Source: Kocuria sp. (lineage in GTDB: Bacteria; Actinomycetota; Actinomycetes; Actinomycetales; Micrococcaceae). Taken from it: a stretch of DNA of 41,369 nucleotides. The stretch covers positions 173,982 through 215,350 of the forward strand of contig NZ_JAUMTZ010000003.1 of assembly GCF_030530945.1 (NCBI RefSeq). The letters run 5' to 3'. Positions 1-7,573 of this stretch are shown piece by piece; the first letter of the stretch is position 1; each line of letters opens with the position of its first letter. The notes below the pieces were generated by a model, which was not told the DNA's origin, searched no databases, and was given only the letters and a program-made list of their open reading frames with translations. The translations under genes and the position numbers were made by a program.

Positions 1-1380
1 TGGCGGGAACACGCGAAGCCCGGCGCGGGCGTCGTCGGCCACGGTCCCGCCCCGGGCGAAACCGGCCCACGCGGCGCGCAGCCGGGCGCCGTCCGCGACG
101 ATCCGCTCCCACGGGTGGCCGGCCACCAGGGGAGTGCGCTGCCACGCGTCGCGGCCGGGGAAGAGCAGCGGGAGCTCGGAGATGTGCGCCGCCGCCACGG
201 GGTTCTCGCCCACGTCCCACGAGAACTCGTAGCGCTGCGCGGTGCCTCCCGCCTCCGCGTGCCGCCGGGCGAACCGGGCCGCGCCCCGTCCGTAGATGTG
301 CCGGGTGAGCGGGGTCACGAGAAGCCGCTCGACGCCGCGGGAGCCGCCCGGGCGCCGCATCAGGCGGGCCAGCGCGGGCACGCCGGCGGTGAACAGGGCG
401 GCCTCCCTCGCGGTGCTGCCCACGAGCACCGCCACGTGCGGGGCGGCCTCGCGCCAGGCGCGGTCCACCTCGACCTCGGGCGGCAGCGGGTCCTCGCCGT
501 ACTGCAGCCCGAACGGCATCTGACCCTTCAGCCCGTACCGGCCGGCAGCCCCGGCGGCGCGCCGTTGCATGAGCCGCACCTCGTCCAGGGAGGCGTCCCG
601 GGCCAGCGGAGCCGCGGTCCGGGCCATCGCGGCGTTCATCCGGGCCCGTCCGGGGAGCAGCCCGAACGGGGCGCTCTGGATGATCGCACGGCGGAACAGG
701 GCGCGGGCGTGCGGCACCAGCATCAGGTGTGCCACGGCGTCGCCGCCCGCGGACTGGCCGAACAGCGTGACAGCACCCGGATCCCCGCCGAACGCCGCGA
801 TGTTCTCCCGCGTCCACTCCAGGGCGGCGACCATGTCCAGCAGCCCCAGGTTCGCGGGGATCTCCGCGCCGTTTCCCAGGAATCCGAGCAGTCCCAGCCG
901 GTACGTGACGCTCACCACCACCACGCGCTGCTCGGCCACGAGTGCGCCGGGGTCGTAGAACGGCGCGTCACCCCCGCCGGACGCGTAGGACCCGCCGTGG
1001 ATCCACACCATCACCGGCAGCGCGGCGTCCGGGGCGGTGCCCGCGGGAACGGTCACGGAGACCCGCAGGCAGTCCTCGTCCTGGGGCAGGTCCCCCAGGG
1101 TGCTGCCCACGATCCCGTCCAGGAACGGCATGGGCGGCTGCGGGCAGGCCGGGGCGGGTCCGGTGGCCAGGACCGGGGACGACGCCGCCGCCTCCCGCAC
1201 CGGGCGCTCGTAGCGTCCCGCCGTGGCGTACCGGATGCCGGTGGCACGGTCCACGGGGCCGTCCCGCCAGCCGATGACGGTCCCGCACGGCGCCTCCCAC
1301 CGGGGAGCGCGCCCGGTGCCGCGCTCAGAGTTGTGTGCGGGGGTGGCGCGCTCCGCGGCGGAGTCCCCGGCGTCAGCCAC
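1..1380 (-). CDS. Carboxylesterase type B (3' end cut by window edge)
   Basis: Alpha/beta-hydrolase of the type B carboxylesterase/lipase family, expected to hydrolyse carboxylic esters. Read on the minus strand the frame is open from a GTG at 1380 to the window edge (460 codons), so the C-terminus is missing. Family landmarks in order: an EDCL motif (about residue 100, DEDCLRVSV), an oxyanion-hole segment VWIHGGSYASGGG (about residues 125-137), the strand-turn TYRLGLLGF, and the nucleophile elbow GQSAGGD (about residues 203-209). Most family members have GESAGG, so the residue before the catalytic Ser is Gln instead of Glu. The GTG overlaps the stop of the upstream GNAT gene by 8 bases, which suggests translational coupling in a two-gene unit. 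The family is well supported; the substrate is unknown. Confidence 0.85.
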   Translation of the reverse strand, partial: MADAGDSAAERATPAHNSERGTGRAPRWEAPCGTVIGWRDGPVDRATGIRYATAGRYERPVREAAASSPVLATGPAPACPQPPMPFLDGIVGSTLGDLPQDEDCLRVSVTVPAGTAPDAALPVMVWIHGGSYASGGGDAPFYDPGALVAEQRVVVVSVTYRLGLLGFLGNGAEIPANLGLLDMVAALEWTRENIAAFGGDPGAVTLFGQSAGGDAVAHLMLVPHARALFRRAIIQSAPFGLLPGRARMNAAMARTAAPLARDASLDEVRLMQRRAAGAAGRYGLKGQMPFGLQYGEDPLPPEVEVDRAWREAAPHVAVLVGSTAREAALFTAGVPALARLMRRPGGSRGVERLLVTPLTRHIYGRGAARFARRHAEAGGTAQRYEFSWDVGENPVAAAHISELPLLFPGRDAWQRTPLVAGHPWERIVADGARLRAAWAGFARGGTVADDARAGLRVFPP

Positions 1381-1816
1381 GCTCCGGGCCGTCCAGGAGG
1401 CGGCTCATCCCGATGGTGCGCGGGGCGCGGTCCTCGAAGCCGTGGCGGGCGTAGAGCGGCTGGCCGGGGGTGTCGGCCATGAGGCTCACGTACGCGTCCG
1501 CGGGGGCGTGCGTGCGGATCCGGTCCAGGAGGTGCTCCAGGACGGCGCCGCCGAGTCCCTGCCCCTGGTGCCCCGGCAGCACCGCCATGTCGATCACGTG
1601 GAAGTACCACCCGCCGTCGCCGATCACACGGCCCATGCCCACCACCTCCCCGGAGGCCTCGCGCACCACGCGAACGGCCGCCCACGCGCCGTGGATCCCC
1701 GCCCGCGCCTGCTCCTCGGTCTTCGGACTGAGCCCGGTGTCACGGCGCAGGGTGAGGTACTCGGCAACCGTGGGCGGGCCGTCCAGCAGGGTGTATCCGG
1801 GGTGCGCGTGGTTCAT
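1373..1816 (-). CDS. GNAT family N-acetyltransferase
   Basis: A 147-residue protein with the Gcn5-related acetyltransferase fold, which moves an acetyl group from acetyl-CoA to an amine. The sequence shows the beta4 strand with its acetyl-CoA loop (VIDMAVLPGHQGQGLGGAVL, about residues 80-99), containing the R/Q-x-x-G-x-G/A pyrophosphate-binding pattern as QGQGLG. The usual C-terminal YARHGFEDRAP segment follows. The ATG at 1816 was chosen because upstream sequence runs into the divergent channel gene's control region. The stop overlaps the start of the esterase gene, so the two probably share a transcript. The substrate cannot be read from sequence. Confidence 0.85.
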   Translation of the reverse strand: MNHAHPGYTLLDGPPTVAEYLTLRRDTGLSPKTEEQARAGIHGAWAAVRVVREASGEVVGMGRVIGDGGWYFHVIDMAVLPGHQGQGLGGAVLEHLLDRIRTHAPADAYVSLMADTPGQPLYARHGFEDRAPRTIGMSRLLDGPERG

Positions 1817-1867
1817 GGGTCCATCTTCACGCACCCGCCCGACACGCAGAAGCCGCCCCGGAGCACA

Positions 1868-1873
1868 TATGCT
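1868..1873 (+). promoter_or_regulatory. -10 element (TATGCT) for TRIC-like channel gene
   Basis: TATGCT fits the TANNNT pattern and lies about 40 bases before the GTG at 1913, leaving a short leader with a GGGAGCGAGG ribosome-binding region. No convincing -35 is visible. Confidence 0.4.
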
Positions 1874-1912
1874 GGGGGACTGCGATGGCGGCTGGGAGCG
1901 AGGCGGTGCACG

Positions 1913-2602
1913 GTGGGGATCGAAGCAGAGGCCGTGTTCGACGTCGTCGACCTGCTGGGAGTGCTGACCAACGGCATCCTGGGCGGGGTGGTGGCGCGGC
2001 AGCTGCGCATGGACATCGTGGGCTTCGTGGTCCTCGCGATCCTCTCCGGTCTGGGCGGCGGGATCCTCCGGGACACCCTGCTGCAGCACGGCTTCCCCGT
2101 GGCGCTGACCAACCCGGCGTACCTCTCCACCTCGCTGGTGGGCGCGCTGATCGCGTACCTCATGGTGTTCGGCAGCAAGTGGACGTTCCGGGCCCTGTTC
2201 GTCGCGGACTGCCTGTCGGTGGGCTGCTGGGCGGCCACCGGCACGGTCAAGGCGTTCGCGGCGGGGCTGGCATGGCCGCCCGCGATCCTGCTGGGGGTGG
2301 TGACCGCCGTGGGGGGCGGGATGATCCGTGACGTCGCGGTGGGGCGGCTGCCCGCGATCTTCGGCGGCAACACCCTTTACGCCACGAGCGCGCTGCTCTC
2401 CAGCACCCTGATGGCGCTGCTCGTGGGCCTGGGCCACCCCAGCTACGGGATGGCCGGCGCGATCCTGCTCAGCGCCGTGGTGAGTGTGTCCGCGCGCCGC
2501 TTCGGGTGGCGGCTGCCCGGGCCGGCGAACCTGACGCCTGGCGCGCTGAAGAAGCTGCGTCGCAAGCCCGCGGCGGCGGGCCGGACGCGTCGTCGCGGGT
2601 AG
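1913..2602 (+). CDS. TRIC / UPF0126 family membrane cation channel
   Basis: Small integral membrane protein (229 residues) of the prokaryotic TRIC family (formerly UPF0126, YicG/YadS-like), a homotrimeric channel for monovalent cations in the inner membrane. The diagnostic internal duplication is clear: each half carries a GGGxxRD motif, first SGLGGGILRD (about residue 45) and then AVGGGMIRDVAVGRLPAIF (about residue 130). Hydrophobic segments fill most of the first 200 residues, giving about seven membrane helices. The tail is short and basic (KKLRRKPAAAGRTRRRG). No ATG lies in a sensible place in this frame, so the GTG after the GGGAGCGAGG Shine-Dalgarno region was taken as start. It is convergent with the acyltransferase gene 15 bases downstream. 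Confidence 0.85.
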   Translation: MGIEAEAVFDVVDLLGVLTNGILGGVVARQLRMDIVGFVVLAILSGLGGGILRDTLLQHGFPVALTNPAYLSTSLVGALIAYLMVFGSKWTFRALFVADCLSVGCWAATGTVKAFAAGLAWPPAILLGVVTAVGGGMIRDVAVGRLPAIFGGNTLYATSALLSSTLMALLVGLGHPSYGMAGAILLSAVVSVSARRFGWRLPGPANLTPGALKKLRRKPAAAGRTRRRG

Positions 2603-2617
2603 TGCGGCCCTGCCGGC

Positions 2618-3697
2618 TCACGTCACGACAGTCTTGAACTTCAGCGCCGGCTTCTCCACCAGATGCCACGACAGCCACGCCACCGGGAGGGTGCAGGCCA
2701 GCGCCACCACTGAGAACTGCCCGTGGGTGAGCACCGTGTTCGCGCCGAGGACCACGAGCAGCTGCTGCAGGGGAAAGGCGTAGATGTACGTGCCGTAGGA
2801 GAGGTCGTTGACGGCGCCGATCCGCACCGGCAGCACCGCGCCCAGCCACAGCAGCCCGTAGGCCAGGGGGAGCGCCGAGGCGGCCCAGGTCACCGGAACG
2901 GGCCAGGAGCTTGCCACGAGCGCGAGCGCCAGCGCGGGAACACCGAGCCACCAGCGCAAGGGCACCCGGTCCCGGGCGGCCCAGAGCACCATGCCGGCCA
3001 GGAAGAAACCGCCCAGCCGGAATCCCTGGAAGAACTTGGTGGTGGTGAGGTCCACCGGTCCGTAGGAGGCGAACTGCATCACGAGGGTGAGCACGAGCAG
3101 CAGGGCGAGCCAGGGCAGGGGGCGGCGGCGCACCCGGGGGACGGTGAGCACCAGCCCGGCCAGCAGGTACGCGGCCCCCTCGAGCCACAGCGTCCACAGC
3201 GAGGCGTTCCACACGTTCGGGAAGGGGACGGCCTCCAGCAGGTGCTGGATGTCCCACTGGGAGATGTAGAGTGTGGCATTCGCCACCACGTAGGCCAGCG
3301 CGCTCAGTGGCTCGTACCGCTCCCCGCCGAGCGCCGCAGCGACGGGGGCGACCACCACGGCAGTGACCGCCAGTGAGACCCAGAACCCGGGGTAGATCCT
3401 CAGCGCCCGCCGCCACAGGTAGGCCCGAAGGGACAGCCGCATCCGGGAGCCGGCGATCAGGTAGCCGGAGATCACGAAGAAGCCGTTCACGGCCGTTCCG
3501 CTCGCGCTCTGCCACACGCTCTCCGGGTAGCCGCCCACGGGGACGGAGTGTCCCACGATCACGGCCGAGGCCAGCACCAGGCGGATGAGGTTCAGGGCGT
3601 TGTCGTGACCGCCGAGGCCTCGGCCAAGGGTGCGGGGGGAGCCGTGCACGGTGCGGGCAGGGGCGGAGGGCCGCGGCGCGGGGGGATGAAAAGCCAC
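2618..3697 (-). CDS. Membrane acyltransferase family 3 (OafA/YrhL type)
   Basis: Integral membrane O-acyltransferase (359 residues) of the acyltransferase-3 family, which moves acetyl or other acyl groups onto surface sugars, lipids or peptidoglycan. The N-terminal region reads NALNLIRLVLASAVIVGHS, with the family's catalytic-type His in VGHS. It is followed by NGFFVISGYLIAGS and the R-x10-R-like basic patch LWRRALRIYPGFW, all characteristic. About ten hydrophobic helices follow. The carrier and acceptor are not evident and there is no glycan cluster nearby. The GTG at 3697 was chosen because a TATTCT -10 ends six bases upstream, leaving no room for a leader. This places the gene divergent from trhO with only about 80 bases between the starts. 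Confidence 0.85.
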   Translation of the reverse strand: MAFHPPAPRPSAPARTVHGSPRTLGRGLGGHDNALNLIRLVLASAVIVGHSVPVGGYPESVWQSASGTAVNGFFVISGYLIAGSRMRLSLRAYLWRRALRIYPGFWVSLAVTAVVVAPVAAALGGERYEPLSALAYVVANATLYISQWDIQHLLEAVPFPNVWNASLWTLWLEGAAYLLAGLVLTVPRVRRRPLPWLALLLVLTLVMQFASYGPVDLTTTKFFQGFRLGGFFLAGMVLWAARDRVPLRWWLGVPALALALVASSWPVPVTWAASALPLAYGLLWLGAVLPVRIGAVNDLSYGTYIYAFPLQQLLVVLGANTVLTHGQFSVVALACTLPVAWLSWHLVEKPALKFKTVVT

Positions 3698-3703
3698 GAG
3701 GGC

Positions 3704-3709
3704 AGAATA
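3704..3709 (-). promoter_or_regulatory. -10 (TATTCT), leaderless promoter of acyltransferase gene
   Basis: On the minus strand TATTCT is followed by six bases and then the GTG start codon. There is no Shine-Dalgarno sequence, so transcription probably begins at or next to the start codon. Confidence 0.5.
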
Positions 3710-3766
3710 GCGGTCCGAGCGGTTGCCGAAGACGGGCCCACGATCTCCGCGTGCTCGCCCCGCCAC

Positions 3767-3772
3767 TACCCT
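3767..3772 (+). promoter_or_regulatory. -10 (TACCCT), leaderless promoter of trhO
   Basis: TACCCT is followed by GGACGC and then the ATG of trhO. The six-base gap implies a leaderless mRNA. It is divergent from the acyltransferase promoter. Confidence 0.5.
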
Positions 3773-3778
3773 GGACGC

Positions 3779-4675
3779 ATGTCCGTCCCGAAGATCGTGC
3801 TGTTCTACGTGTTCACCCCGCTGGCCGATCCGGAGGCGGTGCGGCTGTGGCAGCTCACCCTGGCCCGGCACGCGGGGGTCAGGGGGCGGATCATCGTCTC
3901 CCCGCAGGGGATCAACGCCACGGTGGGCGGGGACATCCGGGACGTGAAGATCTACGTGCGCGGTCTGCGGGAGTACGCCCCGTTCAAGGACGCGGACGTG
4001 AAGTGGTCGGACGGGACGGGCGAGGACTTCCCCCGGCTGAGCGTGCGGGTCCGCCCGGAGCTGGTGACCTTCGACGCCCCGGACCCGATCACCGTGACCG
4101 GTGCCGGCGTGCAGGGCGGCGGCACCCACCTCTCTCCGCGGGAGGTGCACGAGCTGGTGGAGCGGCGCGGGGAGGACGTGGTGTTCTTCGACGGCCGCAA
4201 CGCGGTGGAGGCGCAGATCGGGAGGTTCCGGGGCGCCGTGGTGCCGCGGACCAGCACCACGCGGGACTTCCTCGGCGAGATCGACTCCGGCGCCTACGAC
4301 CACCTCAAGGACAAGGCCCTGGTGACCTACTGCACGGGCGGTGTCCGCTGCGAGGTGCTGAGCGTGCTGCTGCGCAACCGCGGGTTCCGGGACGTGTACC
4401 AGCTGGACGGCGGCATCGTTCGCTACGGTGAGCAGTACGGGGACGGCGGTCTGTGGGACGGCTCCCTGTACGTGTTCGACGGCCGCGGGCACACGGAGTT
4501 CTCCCCAGACGCGCAGTCCCTGGGGCGGTGTGCGCGGTGCGGTGAGCCCACCCCGCGCTACGTGAACTGCGCGAACCCGCGCTGCCGCCGCCAGTTCCTG
4601 TGCTGCGAGGACTGCGGCGGTGCCGACGCCCGCTGCCCGGACTGCGCCCCGACGACGCCGCCCGCGCACCCCTAG
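3779..4675 (+). CDS. trhO: tRNA uridine(34) hydroxylase TrhO (rhodanese family, UPF0176)
   Basis: Oxygen-dependent hydroxylase that makes 5-hydroxyuridine at wobble position 34 of certain tRNAs, a step towards cmo5U/mo5U-type modification. The 298-residue protein has the family layout: an N-terminal domain with SPQGINATVGG (residues 41-51), a rhodanese domain with the active-site loop CTGGVRCE (185-192, catalytic Cys185), and a cysteine-rich C-terminus (Cys at 251, 254, 264, 269, 275, 276, 279, 286, 289) likely to bind zinc. Length matches the longer members of the family. The ATG at 3779 fits the leaderless promoter and the conserved VPKIVLFYVF start. The neighbour downstream is an unrelated MOSC gene 150 bases away. 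Confidence 0.9.
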   Translation: MSVPKIVLFYVFTPLADPEAVRLWQLTLARHAGVRGRIIVSPQGINATVGGDIRDVKIYVRGLREYAPFKDADVKWSDGTGEDFPRLSVRVRPELVTFDAPDPITVTGAGVQGGGTHLSPREVHELVERRGEDVVFFDGRNAVEAQIGRFRGAVVPRTSTTRDFLGEIDSGAYDHLKDKALVTYCTGGVRCEVLSVLLRNRGFRDVYQLDGGIVRYGEQYGDGGLWDGSLYVFDGRGHTEFSPDAQSLGRCARCGEPTPRYVNCANPRCRRQFLCCEDCGGADARCPDCAPTTPPAHP

Positions 4676-4827
4676 CGGCCGCGGCATCTCCACGTGTGCC
4701 ACCTCCGCGACGGCACCCCACGACACCGTCCCTGTTCCGCCCACTCACCTACCGGTCCACCGACCTGCTCACCACGTCGCCGAGCCACAGACCCGAGTGT
4801 CAGCCCACCGATCCACCAGGAGCCCCG

Positions 4828-5502
4828 ATGGAGAACCCCCAGCCGACTGTCACGGACGCCGCGGTGACCGACCTGCACACCGGGGCGGTGCGACGCCACA
4901 CGTGGGGCGGCCGTGAGATCAGCACGGGCGCTGAGAAGGAGCCCCGCACGGACAGGGTGTTCCTCAGCGGGACCGGCTTCATCGGGGACGAGCAGGGCGA
5001 CCTCAAGCACCACGGTGGTCCGGACAAGGCCGTGTGCTGCTACCCGCTGGAGAACTACCACGCGTGGCAGCGGGAGGGACGTGACCTGCATCCCGGCGCG
5101 TTCTCGGAGAATCTCACCCTGCGCGGTGCCACGGAGGAGCGCGTGTGCCTCGGTGACGTCTTCCAGGTGGGCACCGCGGTGGTCCAGGTGACCCAGCCGC
5201 GCACCCCGTGCACCACCATCTCCCGCCGCTGGGCGGACGGGAACCTGCCACGGGACATGGAGAGCTCGGCCCGCACGGGGTTCTACCTGCGGGTGCTGCG
5301 CGAGGGCCACGTGGGTGCGGGGGACGCCGTCGAGTTCGTGAGCCGGCCCTCGGGCGCGGTGGCCGTGAGCGACGTCGTGCGCATCATGGCCGCGGGAGTC
5401 GCGGACCCGGACGCCTACCGCGGCCTCACGCGCGCCCCCGAGTTCCCCGAGCGGTGGCGGCGCCAGATCCTCCGCCGCCTGGGGGAGGACACCCTGCTCT
5501 GA
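4828..5502 (+). CDS. MOSC domain protein, YiiM-like
   Basis: A 224-residue MOSC-domain protein resembling E. coli YiiM (with the 3-alpha C-terminal helical domain). MOSC proteins bind molybdenum cofactor through a conserved cysteine, and YiiM relatives take part in reduction of N-hydroxylated compounds. The family's GDEQGDLKHHGGPDKAV segment (residues 53-68) and the cofactor cysteine in QPRTPC (Cys128) are both present. The C-terminal VVRIMAAGVADPDAYRG helix is typical of the 3-alpha domain. The start is set by an AGGAG site (4818-4822) six bases before ATG 4828. No molybdenum cofactor synthesis genes are in the window. The actual substrate is unknown. Confidence 0.85.
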   Translation: MENPQPTVTDAAVTDLHTGAVRRHTWGGREISTGAEKEPRTDRVFLSGTGFIGDEQGDLKHHGGPDKAVCCYPLENYHAWQREGRDLHPGAFSENLTLRGATEERVCLGDVFQVGTAVVQVTQPRTPCTTISRRWADGNLPRDMESSARTGFYLRVLREGHVGAGDAVEFVSRPSGAVAVSDVVRIMAAGVADPDAYRGLTRAPEFPERWRRQILRRLGEDTLL

Positions 5503-5602
5503 GCGCCCAACGCCGCCGCCCGGCCACCCCGCGCCCGCCCCTTGCCGGGAGCTCATCGGCTGGCGGGAGGGCACACCCACTGATTCCAGGAGAGGTTCCA
5601 CG

Positions 5603-6451
5603 ATGACCGAGCCGCACGCCGAGCGTCTGCCCCACCCGATGACCGGGCAGCGCTTCCCCTCTCCCGTGCCGCCCGGCACCGGCTGGCCGGAGGACCCCGC
5701 GGCGGCGGACACCCCCGTGGCCCACGACGCCGCCGGGGTGCGTGGGCTCGCGGCGACCGCCCGGGACGTGGACCAGCTCAACGCGATGGCCAGCGTGTGC
5801 CGGGCGTGCGACCGGCTGGTCGAGTGGCGGGAGGAGGTGGCCGAGCACAAGCGGGCGTCGTTCGCCGGGGAACCGTACTGGGGGCGGCCCGTGCCGTCCT
5901 ACGGCGATCCCCGGGCGCGACTCGCGGTCATCGGTCTGGCACCCGCGGCGAACGGCGGGAACCGCACCGGGCGCATGTTCACGGGGGACCGCGCCGGCGA
6001 CTGGATCTACGCGGCCCTCCACCGCGCGGGGTTCGCCGAGCACGAGACGGTGAGCACCGCGGGGGACGGGCAGCGGCTGCGCGGGGTGCGGATGATCTCC
6101 CCGGTGCGCTGCGCGCCGCCCGCCAACAAGCCAACCCCCGAGGAGAAGGCCGCGTGCGGCGGCTGGTTCGACCGGGAGGTCGAAATGCTCACGGAGCTGC
6201 ACGGCATGCTCGCCCTGGGCGGGATCGCCTGGCAGACGGTCCTCACCGCCGCCGCACGGATGGGCTGGGAGGTGCCGCGGCCGCGCCCGAGGTTCGGGCA
6301 CGGCGCCGTCGTTTCCCTGCACACCCCGGACGGTCGGGACGTGCGGCTGGTGGGCTGCTACCACGTGAGCCAGCGCAACACCTTCACGGGCCTGCTCACC
6401 GAGCAGATGCTCGACGACGCCCTGGCCCTGGCCGCCGCCCCGCTCCCCTGA
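5603..6451 (+). CDS. Uracil-DNA glycosylase, family 5 (UDGb), 4Fe-4S
   Basis: Base-excision repair enzyme that removes uracil and some deaminated purines from DNA, useful against cytosine deamination in a GC-rich genome. The 282-residue protein has motif 1 GLAPAANGGNRTGRMFTGD (111-129) and the C-terminal motif HVSQRNTFTG (254-263), which together distinguish family 5 from family 4. Four cysteines, Cys66, Cys69, Cys170 and Cys185, fit the iron-sulphur cluster ligands. In motif 1 the position often occupied by His (APAxHGG) is Asn here. The start ATG is preceded by a strong AGGAGAGG site. The roughly 55 residues before the first cysteine pair are Pro/Ala-rich and probably flexible. Confidence 0.9.
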   Translation: MTEPHAERLPHPMTGQRFPSPVPPGTGWPEDPAAADTPVAHDAAGVRGLAATARDVDQLNAMASVCRACDRLVEWREEVAEHKRASFAGEPYWGRPVPSYGDPRARLAVIGLAPAANGGNRTGRMFTGDRAGDWIYAALHRAGFAEHETVSTAGDGQRLRGVRMISPVRCAPPANKPTPEEKAACGGWFDREVEMLTELHGMLALGGIAWQTVLTAAARMGWEVPRPRPRFGHGAVVSLHTPDGRDVRLVGCYHVSQRNTFTGLLTEQMLDDALALAAAPLP

Positions 6452-6501
6452 GCACGTGCCCGGGTGGGAGCGGCTCACCGCGCCGGGCCCGTGCGCTCCG
6501 G

Positions 6502-6507
6502 TACGCT
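6502..6507 (+). promoter_or_regulatory. -10 (TACGCT), leaderless promoter of YchJ-like gene
   Basis: TACGCT ends eight bases before the ATG at 6516, with no ribosome-binding site between them. Confidence 0.45.
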
Positions 6508-6515
6508 CGGTGCCC

Positions 6516-6902
6516 ATGAGCGTGTGTCCCTGCGGTGGAGTCCCCGACGGCGCATCCCTGGCCGCGTGCTGCGGTCCCGCGCTGGCCCACGAGGCCTGGC
6601 CCGAGACCGCGGAGGCCCTGATGCGCTCGCGGTACACGGCCTTCGCCACCGGCGCGGAGGACCACCTGTTCCGCACGTGGCACCCCCGGACGCGCCCGCA
6701 GGACACGAGCACCGATCCCGGCACCGTGTGGACGGGGCTCGGCGTCGAGCGCGTGGTGGACGGTGGTCCCGAGGACGAGCACGGGGTGGTGGAGTTCACC
6801 GCCGAGTACGTGAGCGGTGGGCGCCCGGGCAGCATGCACGAGGTCTCCGAGTTCACCCGGCGCGCCGGCCGCTGGATGTACGTGGGCCCCGTCCCGCAGT
6901 GA
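6516..6902 (+). CDS. YchJ-like protein (UPF0225, SEC-C-type zinc motif)
   Basis: Small protein (128 residues) of the YchJ/UPF0225 family, function unknown. The N-terminus has the zinc-binding Cys pattern CPCGG...CCGP (residues 4-20), like the SEC-C motif, and then the family signature EALMRSRYTAFATGAEDHLFRTWHP (residues 32-56). The remainder (GVVEFTAEY ... HEVSEFTRRAGRWMYVGP) matches the NTF2-like barrel of the family. The start follows the leaderless -10; earlier in-frame codons would run through that promoter. It lies between the glycosylase and macrodomain genes, each probably transcribed on its own. Confidence 0.85.
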   Translation: MSVCPCGGVPDGASLAACCGPALAHEAWPETAEALMRSRYTAFATGAEDHLFRTWHPRTRPQDTSTDPGTVWTGLGVERVVDGGPEDEHGVVEFTAEYVSGGRPGSMHEVSEFTRRAGRWMYVGPVPQ

Positions 6903-6970
6903 CGTGGGCGGCCACCGGGGTGGAGTCCTCTCCCACCCGTTCGGTCGGCTCCCGCCCCGGGACCCCGCAG

Positions 6971-6976
6971 TAGGGT
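6971..6976 (+). promoter_or_regulatory. -10 (TAGGGT), leaderless promoter of macrodomain gene
   Basis: TAGGGT is followed by GGCCCC and then the ATG at 6983, a six-base gap with no Shine-Dalgarno site. Confidence 0.5.
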
Positions 6977-6982
6977 GGCCCC

Positions 6983-7501
6983 ATGAACATCGAGATCCGC
7001 AAGGGTGACATCACCAAGGTTGAGACGGACGCGATCGTCAACGCCGCCAACTCCAAGCTGCTCGGCGGCGGGGGAGTGGACGGCGCCATCCACCGGGCGG
7101 CGGGCAAGCAGCTGCTGGCCGAGTGCAGGAAGCTGCGTGAGACCACGCTCAAGGAAGGGCTTCCCGCGGGCCAGGCGGTGGCCACGGACGGCTACGACCT
7201 CCCGGCCCGCTGGGTCATCCACACGGTGGGCCCGGTCTACGCCAAGACCAAGGACAAGAGCGACATCCTGGCGTCCTGCTACCGCGAGTCGCTGCGCGTG
7301 GCGGACCAGATCGGGGCGAAATCCGTGGCCTTCCCCGCCATCTCCGCGGGCATCTACGGCTGGCCCATGGACAGCGCCACGCAGATCGCGGTGGACACCG
7401 TGCTGGCGGCGGACACGGACGTGGAGACGGTGGTCTTCGTCCCGTTCTCGGCGGATGCGGAAGCAGCGTTCCAGGCAGCCCTCGACGCCGCCCGGAACTG
7501 A
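6983..7501 (+). CDS. Macrodomain protein, O-acetyl-ADP-ribose deacetylase (MacroD/YmdB-like)
   Basis: Single macrodomain of 172 residues. The closest recognisable class is MacroD/YmdB, which hydrolyses O-acetyl-ADP-ribose and can remove mono-ADP-ribose from acidic residues. Seen directly: the N-terminal GDIT motif, the catalytic loop NAANSKLLGGGGVDGAIH (20-37, with the Asn and Asp used in catalysis at about 23 and 33), and the substrate-binding loop FPAISAGIYGWP. Length is normal for a stand-alone family member. No sirtuin or ADP-ribosyltransferase gene is nearby, so a specific partner cannot be inferred. It ends in a hairpin terminator shared with the convergent malate dehydrogenase gene. 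Confidence 0.9.
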   Translation: MNIEIRKGDITKVETDAIVNAANSKLLGGGGVDGAIHRAAGKQLLAECRKLRETTLKEGLPAGQAVATDGYDLPARWVIHTVGPVYAKTKDKSDILASCYRESLRVADQIGAKSVAFPAISAGIYGWPMDSATQIAVDTVLAADTDVETVVFVPFSADAEAAFQAALDAARN

Positions 7502-7522
7502 CCCGCCACCTCGCCGCCGCCC

Positions 7523-7558
7523 GCACCGCCCCGGGGTGGACGCCGCCCGGGGCGGTGC
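7523..7558. terminator. Bidirectional GC hairpin between macrodomain and mdh genes
   Basis: Perfect 13-bp inverted repeat: GCACCGCCCCGGG (7523-7535) and its reverse complement (7546-7558), with a ten-base loop. It sits in the 72-base gap between two convergent genes. There is no T-tract, as in other likely terminators here. Confidence 0.65.
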
Positions 7559-7573
7559 CGCCGCGCGCACCTT

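Noticed and set aside
4676..7501. A defence or ADP-ribosylation island made of MOSC, UDGb, YchJ-like and macrodomain genes
   Set aside because: At least the YchJ-like and macrodomain genes have their own promoter signals, and there are no toxin, ADP-ribosyltransferase, nuclease or mobile-element genes; all four families are common as stand-alone housekeeping genes.
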